Positions 10,393 through 23,100 of a stretch of 64,000 nucleotides of DNA are shown piece by piece (position 1 is the stretch's first letter; each line of letters opens with the position of its first letter). The notes beneath the pieces were generated by a model. The model searched no databases. It saw only the letters and a program-made list of their open reading frames with translations, and was not told the origin of the DNA. The stretch comes from Moringa oleifera. Its lineage: Eukaryota > Streptophyta > Magnoliopsida > Brassicales > Moringaceae. The position numbers and the translations under genes were made by a program. The stretch lies in the NCBI GenBank assembly GCA_021397835.1, contig JAJFZO010000575.1:3663001-3727000 (forward strand), written 5' to 3'.

Positions 10393-13300
10393 CTACAACT
10401 CCTTCTGGGAGATATCTCCAGGATTGGAACGAGCTGCCTGGAACTGAAGGGTGCATTGTCTCTGCAGATCTCTAAGCTTTTCCAGCAGTTCTTGGAAAGA
10501 TGGTCGGCATTGTGGATCACTGCAATAGAAAAAGTTAAAGGTTCATATATTATGAGCATAGAAACTTGTAATAGATTGAAATATTACATTAATGACTAAG
10601 AAGTTCCATGTAGAGAACAGAAGAACAAATCATCATTCTGCCATTGACTATTACAATATTTTAAATGAATAACTAATCAACCACATTGACTGTGCCCAAA
10701 CATTCTAAAAGATAGTTCAATTAATATAATATCAGACCTTAAGTTTCTTTATTTCCAGGGTTGAAATCAATCAGAGCCAAACATCAGCTAGGAAAGATAA
10801 TTACGATGCAAAGTGGTCATTTTTATTTTTTTTCTGATTGCGAAGGGAAGGGGTGGTAGTCAGTAATCCCAAGGAAGCTTTTAACTGATATGTTCCTGAC
10901 TCAGAAAAGGTGGGCTGTGTGCATCAATTATTAATAGAAAGGTACGTTTATGCCAAGCATCCAGGGCAGCCACTCGAGAAATGGTTCCATGAAGTGCTAC
11001 TAAAAAGTTCAGTAAAAGTGGACCTTAGGCTATAGAGATGTACAGCTGACAAAGAAGCAACAACAAAGAAAGTAAGCACCTTTGCCAACAGCTCTCAATC
11101 ATAGAAGCCCACTGAGGATCCACTTCCTTTGGGATTTCTAGCCGCTGGTTCATGAACCCTACAGCTCCAATCACCTGCAAGTATGCCTAAATAAATTGTA
11201 GCTTATATATGATCACTTCACGGAGGACAACCACATTGCAGCAAAGTATTTCTACTTTTAAAAGACAGAAGGCTCTATCTTATTGTACTAGAATAACAGT
11301 TACACTATCCTACTTGATTCATAATTTCCTCTTTGAATAAACATATATGATGATATTTCCTTGAACAAATGACTCGATAAATATTTTAAAACAAGACTAG
11401 ACCTGCATTGAGTTGAGATTATCCCATGGAATCTTTTCAGTTGCAAGCTCCCACAATATTACGCCGTAGCTGTATACATCAGACCTGGTATAGCAACAAA
11501 AGGCGAAAGGTTGGAGCTCAGTGAAAAGAGCACGTAAGAGAGGAGGAGGAAGAAAGACAGAAAAGAATGAAATAGAAGATTTATATCAAGTTCTAATGTA
11601 TTCCCAGCTCAGTCAGTAGAACATACTTCTCATCCGAGGGTTCATTACGAAGAACTTCTGGTGCCATCCATTGAGGCTACAAAACAGGAACATGGTCGAT
11701 TAAGGCTGAACTGGGAACTTAACTCTCTATGCAGCTATATGTTGAGATAAAGGAAAAGAACAACTATTATATTAGATTGGTATCACAATTGAAGGAGAAA
11801 TAATGGGTGCCAGTTAAAATACCGTTCCCTTTCCAGTCTTGGTGGTCAGATATGTTTCATGCTTGAGACGTGAAAGACCAAAATCACCCACCTGTGGAGG
11901 TGACAACTAGATAATTTTCACCTTGACTGAAACCCAAAAGTGGAGGAGAAAGATATACATAAACCCAAATCATAGCAGACAAATAATAGCAGACCTTTAC
12001 AGTCCAGTTCTTATCAACCAGAAGATTTGATGACTTTAAATCACGATGAATGACAGGTGGGTTGCAATGATGAAGATAATTCATTCCTCGTGCCTGAGAA
12101 AAGTTTAAGCAACAAAGATCAATCTCATGGAGGATTATAACCCAATCAACATGCACACACAGACACAAGATAGTAATGTAAGTACAAAGGTACCATGAGC
12201 ATAACCTAAGACACAAACAGATAAACAATGGATGTGAAAGAAATGATGGATAAGAGATACAAACCAACAAAAGATAGCTTGATGCTAAGTGAGAAAATAT
12301 TTTGATGAAATGAGTCGATACTCACTATATCCAAAGCGATATGGATACGCCGTCTCCAATCTAGCTTAGATGTGTTCCTCTGCAGCAACCGAAACAAACT
12401 CCCACTGCATCAAAAAATAAAAATATTAAAGACGTTCAGCCAGGAAGTATGCCACTCCCACGGCAAGTCCAGATCAACCAAACTAATTGTTAATAGTACA
12501 GCCCCACAGAGTCTAAGAAATTAGGATGTGGAAATTATAAACCGGCATGTGAAAAGTGGTAATGTAGAGATTATAATTCAGTGCACTGTAGAGTAGCAAT
12601 ATAGAAAATTTTTTGAGTAAAGGTTGAGAATGAACCGTGGAAGAAATTCTGTGACGATGCAGAGACGCTGAGGGGAAGTCACAGCTCCCATAAAGAGCAG
12701 AACATTTGGATGTCGAAGTCTTTTCATTACAGATACCTTCATAAACAAAATAATAGAATGGCATCAGCAATGGACAAGGGGGGAAAAAAACTTGACTTGA
12801 AAAGATAACCAAAAACAAGCACACAATAGGCCTGTTGCTCATGCACACATGTATATACACAGAATAATATTCACAAATAAATAAGATAATAAACTAGACA
12901 TTCTATGCAGCTGCATTTTAAAAAGGTGCTTCTTGCTAATAACAACTAGTAAAACAGACTATATGCGTAAAAAATCTTGAGTTAACCATGGGATAGTTCA
13001 TTGAAATGCACCTTGAAAATGCATAAAGTTATCCAAGAGAAATTTCAGTGAATAAAATGAGAATAAATAATTTTGCTTACAAGGGCGAGAAAAGGAAGTG
13101 ATATGCTCCTAAATAATATTATCAATTATTGCCAAGTGCGTAAAACAACAATGAAAATTACATAAATGTGAAAGCATACCTCTTGTCTAAAGGAATCTAT
13201 TACATCATCTGAATATTCTTGTTTGGAGAATACCTTAACAGCAACATCCTGCAATAACATCAATGCCGTTGTATTAGACAACTGATATAATAAGTACAAT

Positions 13301-15974
13301 ATTGTTTATGCTCCTTTAGATTTCACATTCTATACAAAATGTACTAGGCTGAAAAGATCCCAGGTGACAAGCATCATATTTCCAGATATGTGAAGTTCCA
13401 CATACATTAGGAAAAAGCATATGTCTGGGAGACAGCACAGGAGCGCTAGTTCTGGGGAATCGCATAGCGCAGTGCATCTCACATTCTGTTCATATTATAC
13501 ATAAACTATAGACATGAAAACCTTGGATATCTGGAACAAAAGTCAACTTAGACATTTCATCTTCACTAACTAACATAGATCCACATAGATAGTGATGATA
13601 CACTTCCCACCAAAATGACGTTAGGAAGGAAAGAGTAAAGAACATACTGATCCAAACCACAGTCCATGATAAACAGTTCCACAAGAGCCTGCAGGGATAG
13701 AAGGGAGAACAGAAATATAAGTATCAATAATATATAACCAAGCAAAGCATCAAGAAACATATGGTGTGCAGGCAAGTATAACTGAAATAACCAATGAAAA
13801 AACCACTCAAATTTGCAGCTATATGATGACTGTCTGATGGAAAATTGGGATCTCCTTTGAGATTATCAATCTGCAATAAGGACGCAAAGATAGCACATTT
13901 CGAAAAATTATAGCACAAGTGGTTGATTTTATGAATTTTAGTCTTTCCTGGCATGCGTTAACAGCAGGCATTGAATGAGATAACTATCATAGTCTGCTAG
14001 AAGAGGCAGTACCTTGCCCAATTTGTTCTCCAATTACCAAGTCTTCCCACAAGATTTCATAATCCAAGCAGTCAGTGTCCATGTCCACTTTATTGATAGC
14101 ACTGCTGCTGGTGCTTCCGCAGCTGCTGGCACTGCTTGTGCTGTTAACATTTGCAGAGGACCATGACCCAGAGGCCTCATTATTTGCAGGCCTGTTACTT
14201 TCACTAGTGTGGACTTCAGGTTTTCGACCACAAGAAGGATTCTTCGGGTGAACCAGTTCATTCTCTAGATCATTATGCAACCAGGGCCAAACAAATCGAC
14301 CAGTCTTTACCTCTGACCGTTCTTGCTCATTCCCTTTCCATGGCCATGATAAACCTTTCTTAACCATCCATTGTTCTGCCTTTGAGGTAATAATCTTGTG
14401 GATTGCATGTCCCCCCTCAGTCTCATCACCAGATTCTCTGGAAGGTTTTGAAGAAGTTTTCTCATCAGCATGAGAAAATACACCAAAAGGAGATTGGGGA
14501 AAATCTCCTCTTGGTGTGCTGGCCCCGCTGGAAGTTGCATCCTCCCTATGATCAGAGAGAGCTGCATCTGAGAAAGCATGATCAGAATAATGACTATCTC
14601 CACTCCCACCTTCACGGTCCGTGTAATTATCTCCTGTCCGCATTCTTGACTTTACTTTGTTGCTCACCCTAGATGCCTGTTGTTACAGTTCCAAAAATCA
14701 AAACATGCATAATATAGAACAATTAAAAGAACGCAGAAATAATAAGACTAACCAAATTTGATATTTTCGAGGCAATTGCAACTTGTAGAGGCTGCTGAGA
14801 ATCAAGACCAAGTTTAGATGTAACTATATTTTTGGACCGGCTAAAGGTCGAAATGCCTTCTGAGTGCTTTGCATTTGATATCGCAACCCTCATTTCTTGA
14901 AAGGGCTGTGAATCACTTGAGACACAAATAATCCCAATTAAAGTGCCATTATCATCGTAGAACGGTGTATTGGTGACAATAGCTGAAAACCTCTCCCCCA
15001 TCTTATTCTTGACAGGAAATTCCCCAGTCCAGCTCTCCCCCATGGTGACACGATGAACTATATTCCTGGCCAGAGGAAAGTCTCGAGGATCTACAAGAAG
15101 CTCAATGGCATCCCGGCCGAGTGCTTCTGTGGGTGAATAACCATAAAGCTTTTCAGCAGTACGGTTCCTGCCAAAAAAAAAAAAAAAGCATCCCCAACTT
15201 GGGATTATAAGTGGCAGTCAAATCAAAGCCCATTCCGAAGTTCCAAGGAACAACAGAAAACTGTATCTACCACATGGACTACGCCTGCTAAATTAGAATG
15301 CAACTTTCAAGCTCGGGGTTTATCATCAGTACCAACCAAATTGAGAATCGCAACCTTTTAGTCAATCTCAATCCAGAAAGCACCATGATCAATATACAGT
15401 TCCAAGGGGCAACGAATTCAACAACATCCACAAAAGGTATTGAACAAAGTGAAAACAGCAAACTTAAAGAATTAAATTCTTGATTGAACTGGTTAGAGAA
15501 ATGAAGCCCAGAAGGGATAAAGATGAATCTACAAAAAAGGCCTTAAAGTTGAGCTACTCACCAATACACAATACGACCATTAAGATCAAATATATGAACT
15601 GACTGTCCCATAGACTGCAAAATATTCAAGTACTGCCTATCAGTGAAATTCACTGCCGATGGGCCGCAACCACCTCCTCCTACTCCAGCATTCACGGTAC
15701 TACTGCTCCTGCTCTCCCTCTGCAACGGCGAAGAATGCCGAAACGACGCCGAACCCATCTTCCAAGTCACGGAAGCTCCGTCGAGCCCGGTCGCGCCGCT
15801 TCTCCTCCTCGGTGCTGACCCAAACGTTGTTGAACGCTTCGGTGATATCGAATGCGACCTCTGGGAATGATCAGCGGATAGCTTGAGCTTCGACATCTCT
15901 TGCAGGAGATGCGCTTGACCAGCTTCCAGCTCTTGGATCTTCTTCATGAGCTCCTCTGCTGGTGGGGTTTCCAT
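10393..15974 (-). CDS. PAS-domain Raf-like protein kinase (MAPKKK, B2-type)
   Basis: Thirteen coding exons join in frame to 767 residues: 15562-15974, 14753-15167, 14013-14676, 13648-13688, 13180-13248, 12636-12736, 12326-12404, 11995-12093, 11823-11891, 11627-11676, 11403-11484, 11080-11174 and 10393-10519. The N-terminus has a short coiled-coil ([22 protein letters not shown] is split in the start exon), a basic Ser-rich stretch, then a PAS domain at about 115-235 (YLNILQSM...GRIVYWN, later [15 protein letters not shown]). A Ser-rich linker leads to a kinase domain from about 485 to 745. It has the glycine loop [11 protein letters not shown], the ATP-binding Lys of VAVKVF (about 516), catalytic HRDLKSSN (Asp about 612), DFG (about 630), PQWMAPE and [12 protein letters not shown]. 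All catalytic residues are present. The architecture matches the plant PAS-containing Raf group (Arabidopsis RAF10/RAF11 type), linked to ABA and osmotic signalling; which member is uncertain. Confidence 0.92.
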
Positions 15975-18900
15975 TTCTGAGAAGGCAAATCAATATGCAC
16001 CAAGCACCCAGTTGAGAAAACGAAATCAAACATAAGACTGCTGCTCCCTTTTCACTCACTCTCTCTGTATTTTTCTCTGTGCCTTTCTTTCTGAAATAGT
16101 TGATAGAGAGATGATTAAAGTATGGGTTGGAATGGTTGAAATTGATTAGATAGAGATTTATGAACCTCTCTGACTTTGCAATTTGTTTTCTCTACCGAGA
16201 GAAAGAAAGAAGCATGCAAAAGGTAAACCCTCAAAAAGTAAAAGAAGAGAGAGACAGAGAAAGAGAGAGAGAGATAGAGAGAGAAGCAGAGCTTCTTGAC
16301 CCCTCAATACCTTCTCTTCTTCAATTCTCTGCTCTAAATGCTCAAATTCTCTCTCTCTATCTCTCTGTCCGTCCCTCTTTTGAGCGGGTTGGGTTTGCTC
16401 ATTGGTCTTTCTTTCCCCTTTTTCTTTTTTATTTTTTTCCCCCTTACTCTCTTTCTCTTTCTTCTGTCTCATCATTATCATCATCTGAATCTAACTATTT
16501 AGACCAGATGTTATTTATGCAAGAAAAGACCCTGACTTCAACCACGCGTCACAACGGCAAGTAACAAGTTTTAGCCTATCATGTGCATGATTTTTATCAA
16601 CTGGCCAGTAGAAAAGCTCGTAGTATGTACGCGAGCTGGCCAGTGGGTTGACGGTTCTAGGTGACGCGGACCCAGTCTCCAATTGCGCTATGAGGGGTCC
16701 TGATTGGGCCGCTGTGCGTTCATTCATCCGCTCCGGTTTCTGACACTTCCACGCCATGCAAATTGTCAGTATTTTGTCGCTGCAAAAAACCAAAAAAAGG
16801 GAAGCAATTTTGTAAAAAGCAATGCCGTTTTAATAATAGGGATCCGATTTGCTTGAGACTCGGATCGCTTAAAATAATTTGCATATGGCCTGACTTCCAC
16901 TTCACTCCCACGTCATAATTTTACCCTTTTGCCCTTATTCATATCATATATATACACTTTTTAACCTTTTTTTAATTTTTAAAAAGAATTTATCAGAGTG
17001 AAATAACATTATAATATAAGATTATGACTTTTGTGCAGAATTCAGATATTGATTTTCGTTCATGCTGATAAGTTTGACTTCTGTTTTGAATTGAAACTAA
17101 TCCATTTGTAATTGGGGCGTAGAAAAGAGAAAAGGGCAAGTAGGTAGCAAAGATGGCATGAGATTTTGATAGCTTGAATAAAGAGAAGAGGCTAAAAGAG
17201 CATAATGAAAAGGAGAATGAAGGAAGGAAGGAAGGAAGGAAGGAATGGAGGGATGAGGCATGAGAGGAGAAGAATTTATGTTGCCAATCTTCGGAAGACT
17301 CTATTGGGTTAACTTTTCAATCTGTGGTTGAATCTGTGGAAAGTAAAGAGTCATAGCCATGGCTTCCCAGTGACTCTTCTCTTCCTTTGTTCTCATCGTC
17401 TTAATGGTCAGTTTCACCTCTTCGACAAGTGGCCTCTCTCTCTCTGCAACTTTTTGCTGTTTGCGTGCAAAGCATGATCAAGGGCGTGCACGCACACTGT
17501 TTTTAGTGTGACAGAGACAAACTGCTGCATTATAATATTCTTGCTCCGGTTTCTTTAATTCATAGATATTAAGAGAATTAATTATTTTTTGTTTCCTGCA
17601 ATTTTAAAAGGATTTTCATTTTGTATTAAGATTTTCTTATCTGAAATTTGCTCAGTTTTTTTTAAAATAATTTAATAAAATAAATAAATTTAAAAAATTA
17701 TTTACATTTTTATTTTTAATATAATATTTGTGAAAATTTTATTTTATTTTCTATCAAAATTTAGTATAAATAAGATTAATTGAGTTAGTTTTTTTATTTT
17801 AATTAACAGTTTTTAAATTGCATACCATAAATTAGAAAAAGTTCCCCAAGCTTTAGAATGTTATGAATCCTTATCCCCACCTTTTTTACACAAGGTGATA
17901 ATCAATTTGAAGAGGTTGTGATGGGTATGACCCAGCAAGTTGACCTTGGAATCTGGATTTTTGGACCCTGTTAGGTTGGACTGCTGCTGACAATTTATTG
18001 CTAACTTACTATACTGACTTTATTTAAGATAATTGATTGCTACTCCTTAATCTAGTGGATGTACCTCTTTTCGCAAGTAAAATGATTGGTAATGCCAAAA
18101 TTTGATGTGGGTTTATCTCCGAATCGCGGGAGAAAAAGTGTTACTCAGCTTGTTTAATAGAGTTTCAAATCATGGAGTAAGTTTTATGTTGATTTAATTT
18201 ATACTGGGTGGTTTTTTAATAAAATAAAAAAATATTTTATAATTTATTATATTATTATAAAATAATAATATTTTTAAAAAATCTATATTATTCATGTTAT
18301 TAAATTGACAAGTATCATTACTTCTTATCTTGGACTCATAAGGCCTTGATACAACTTGGCATTGGCAACTGGGTGAACAAAGAGACCATTATCCAGTGAA
18401 GGGCATAACCTCAACTATCACAATACTTACTGGTCCTTAAGGAAATCAATGCATTTAAGACCCAAACCTGAATCATGAGAGGAAAAGAAAAAGTTATAAA
18501 TTTCAGGGCCATGTATCAAAGAATCACGGCACCACAGCACATTTATCCTGGAAGATTAACTTCTTGAACATCAGTTTCCTAAGATTCATCTTCAGCTATG
18601 CACTAGGAATATATATTGCCTGAACTGTAAACAATGACTATCACTACTCAGTACTCATCTTGCAGCATAAGAGGATAACAGTCAGTCCTCACCTTTCCAC
18701 TTCCACTGCAAGGCCATTCTGCATCTGTTTGACATCAAAAGATGGATGAAAGTGTCAAACCAAGATAGAATAATCACTCACCCATTAGAAGACTAAGCAA
18801 ATCTAAATCAGATCTGTATCAAAATGCTCGTTTTACATAGACTTCGACAACTGCAGCTGAATGTTGATTCATTATACAGATGGGAGTATGAATAACTAGC

Positions 18901-19422
18901 TTAGAAAGGAAGAAGCAGGTGAAGATGCTAGTTAGCTTGAGAAGTTGAGAAGATATATTACATATAAGATACCAAGAATACATTCTTATGATTGGATACT
19001 GATACATTCAATCCGCTGGCACATCTACAATTGCAAGAGCTTTTCATTGTGGAACTCTATACAACAATTTCAACTGACCTCGTTCTTCTCGAATACAAAT
19101 TGATACCACGTCTGTGCATTAGGATCTGGCATCGCTACATTCACGAGATCTTAGGCTTGTAGTCAGGCTACAAATTAATCAGCTGCCTCATAATATAAGG
19201 TTTGTAATATGGGCAGGTGTCAGCAAACGGCAATCATGATAAGGTTCCAGATATGGTAATCTCAAATTCCTAGTTATACAGGATATCCATTAGCTGAATT
19301 GGGTGGCTGTTGCAGAAGTAAGATCGCAGCAATTGGGTTATGCAAACAGTGCAGTGGTTATATGCCGGCAGAGGAATCTTAAGGCTGAGATCTGAAGGCC
19401 TGAAGTTTGGTGCATGTCAGTT
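15975..19422. other. Intergenic: PAS-kinase 5' region and PHYB 3' region
   Basis: About 3.4 kb without a recognisable gene. Near the kinase start there is a purine/pyrimidine-rich leader with GA and CT repeats (about 16195-16460). Very AT-rich stretches lie around 17580-17830 and 18220-18310. Short ORFs in the GA/CT repeats are low-complexity artefacts. A possible 5' UTR intron of the kinase cannot be excluded. Confidence 0.55.
17220..17244. repeat. (GGAA)n microsatellite
   Basis: About six GGAA tetranucleotide units in the intergenic region between the PAS-kinase and PHYB genes. Confidence 0.8.
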
Positions 19423-20140
19423 CTACTCATCACTCTTCAAACCCGTCTGAGGCATAGGAAGTTCTAGTATGATTAAGAAATAGCATCTTTCTGACTCTCT
19501 GATGTATTGTACTTCACCATTCATGAGCTTTAAGATCTTCCTGCACATGCTGAGCCCTAGGCCTTCCTGAGTCATCCATCGACTGCTATGGAACATATCT
19601 TGAACCAGTTCAGGAGGTAGACCTTCACCAGGGCATACCATCCTTCATAAACACACCAATATTAGTTAATTAATAGGATTTATATCACATAAATAAAAGG
19701 AAAAAAAAATTCTGACAGTTGATAATCACAGTACCCACTTTTATGTAATTCATTGTCATGAAGAAACTAACAGATTAATTTGATTACAATTGAAACAACT
19801 TATAATGCACATCCTTAATAGAACTATGGAACAGAGTAGTTTCTCCCCACAAAATGGACTTAGCATCATCACCCTCATATCCAATTTAAGCCACAGATAA
19901 ATTTCTTGCTTGCTTGGATGTCATATTTAGATTGTTGCCCATCAAACTTTCTCTATGGCATGCTGCATAACAGGGATAAAGGTCAGGAGGTTGGGGCAGG
20001 CAAAGGCCAAATATTATAACTGAGCAGGACAACCAACATAATACCTTCTAGCTAGATATTTGTTTGTGTTGTTAGCAAAGACTAGAGTGGAAAATCTGGG
20101 TGGTTTCATTTAGGGGTAATTATCATTCTTTTACACATTT

Positions 20141-20186
<46 letters not shown>

Positions 20187-23100
20187 GTGAAAAGGAAATT
20201 CATTCAAGAAAACTAAACAGACTCCCATCCTTAGTACTTGCAGAACCACATGAACACTCACAAATTGATGTGAATTCAACTCACTTTTGACAACAATGTA
20301 GATATAAATTCAGAAACTTGATGCAACTTCTAAGGCGATAGGACAGAAGCAATAGGTTAGATATATTACATTAAGGAAGTACCATAAGAAACTAATATTT
20401 CAAAATTATCTCAGTCAGTAAGATTTAAGCCACCAGCTAAAAGTCTTCAGATGACTTCATAGTTCGCCAAATTAGCATCAAACAGTGATTCTAAACAAAG
20501 ATAACCAGCCAGGATCAATTCTGCAGTTCATATGCAAGAATAATAGTATTAATCAAGTATGGCTTAAAAGATTGTTGAGGGAAGTGACAAGAGGACCAAA
20601 AGGATTAATTCACAATAACAATGATATGTATTTTTAAACATCAGTACTTACAAAATTTATTAAAGAAACTTGTTACAGCATTCATGAGATATAATCTAAA
20701 GTCAAGGTGGGAGAAACAGAAAAGGCGTCAGAATGATGGACATATCTTTTTCTTCCTCTTTTATTAGTATAACCCACCAGTTAATTAGCAATGGTATAAA
20801 ACCTGAGGCTAACATACCTGAATTCAGAATGCAAAATCGTGAGTCCATCAGAAATCTGCTTTAATGTCGGACGAACATGAATCTCTACCCAACCTTCTGT
20901 AGATGGTGCATATCTAACCATATTTAACAAAAAATCAGCCAAAACCTGTTGAATTCTTGCCTGATCACCATAAACAGCCAGCGTCTTGATTTCCTCAGGA
21001 ATATCCCGAATCAACTGTAAACTTCTCTCCCTTAACAGTAACATCACTTGGCTAACAACAGCATTTATAACACTCCCAAGGAAAAATTCAGCTTTCTCAA
21101 GCTCCAGTGAACTAATCCACAAGCAATAAGACATTAGTGAGTTTTTCTTATAACAGATCAATGTTGGATGTTCATAAGGGAGACCAACACAAGCAAGCAG
21201 TTACAAAAAATGAGCACTTAAAATAAAATAAGTCATTTCAATCAGAGGCTGCACACAAAAGGTCATTCATCATGATGAGTCAGGAATCACATAGCCAGCC
21301 AAGAGTAAATTCTGGTTTTTCATGGGCTGGTGGCAATAATACCACATATGTGGTCAAGAGATAGAGAATACTCTAATTCTGTAATTTCCTAGAACCAGTT
21401 AACATTCCCACCAATCATACAAATACATCTTAAAGAATATCTTAAAGTTATACTTTACATGAACAATTCTAGAGATAATAACAATTGAAAAGAATTCCAT
21501 TCAAGATAAGAAATCAGGAAAAAGAGACTGCACAAAGTTACAACCATGAAAACTCACCCATCCTCAATGCTCTCCAAGTCAACATCCCCCATAATTTTCA
21601 GCATCTGCTTCTCACATGCAGCACTAGTCTCAAGAAACTGCTTCTGATCTTCTGTTAAGTCTGTGGACTCCAAAAGGGAATTTGTAAAGTGTATACCACT
21701 TAAAGGATTCTTTATTTCCTGGCACATGTAAGCTAACTCTTTCATTCTTGAAAAACATGTCCTTTCCTGTTGCCTCTGGACTTTCAGAGCCTGTTGAAGC
21801 TCCGGACTCGCAATCTGCATGAAGCAGAAGGCTCCTACAATCTTGCCTTCCAAATTTACCCTCTTGTTTGCAGTCAAGAGTGCTTGCACATATTTTCCGT
21901 TGCGGTCAAAGAAGGAAAACGGGAATTTGCCTGTCTCCTGTCCTTCAATGGCATTGTGCAAGACAATCATGAATTTTGTCAAAGCATCTGGACCCTTCAG
22001 CCGGCAAAAGCTGCCAAAAACTTCCCCAACCAACATTTTCCCTATGATATCCCCTCGGGGCCAGCCAGTGAGCTTCTCCATGGCAGTGTTCCACTCCAAG
22101 CAACATGTGTTTTCATCTGAAGCAAATATGGGAGGGATCAAAGGATTGGGACTGTGAATAATAGCCTTGTAATCACCTTGTATGTGGATGAATTTGTCCA
22201 TCACAACTTTCTGACCAGTAACATCCTGACCGACAAAGCAGACTCCAACTATATTGTTTGTGTAATCCTTGCTAGAGCAAGCATTGACTACCACAAAAAC
22301 AGCCTTTTCCTTAAGTTCAGAACCAAATGTCCTCAATTTTATCTCTACATTTTTATCTTCTTCACCTGCATTAGAGGGCGAATGGTGGATATTTGGATCG
22401 CAACAGAAAATTAAACAACTCCACAGAAAATATTAGGTGGCTTCATAAACTACATACTGGTAACGTGTTGATCAACACCAGAAATGAAGTTTTGACCTTA
22501 CTACTTACAACAACGACATTCTTAATTTAATTTTCATGGGGTAGGAGGCCATTTGAGCACGATAATCAACCAAATTTATTCTATTTAATAGTGGTTTTGT
22601 TGGGCTCCTCCCACTATACCAAATTCATTCTGTTGTGCTTGTTGAATGACATATAACGAGATCATTGCAACGGTACATATAGCAATTGCATAATGATATC
22701 CATCAGGCTGTTTCAGAGTGTGCAACTTGAGCAAATTTCCAACTTATTTTGGTCATAAATCACAAAGAACAATACAGAATGACCTCCTTCACTTAAAAAG
22801 GTGCATATAGATCAACTGTAGATGAACAATAAATGTTTCACTCTTTCCAAATTCAAGACTGGGTAGTGTCCTTTGTCTCAACATGCCAAAAGCAAAACAT
22901 ATGCAAAGAAAATAGCAAACCATTTAAGTAGTCAGTTGACTAGAAGGCATTAGGACACGTATCAGTAATTAAACCATCAAGAAAAGACACAGATATTTTC
23001 ATTTTCCTCCCTCGGTGAGATATTACATTATGTATGACATGCACCAACTCTTTGCTTTTTGAAGCATTCAGTAAGCATTTCAATTATTAGGTTAGCATTA

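Noticed and set aside
10303..10599. Plus-strand ORF starting MSAKICQKS
   Set aside because: It is antisense to the last exon of the PAS-kinase and has no domain.
16158..16564. Ser/Leu- and Glu/Arg-rich ORFs on both strands
   Set aside because: They are translations of GA/CT low-complexity repeats in the kinase leader region.
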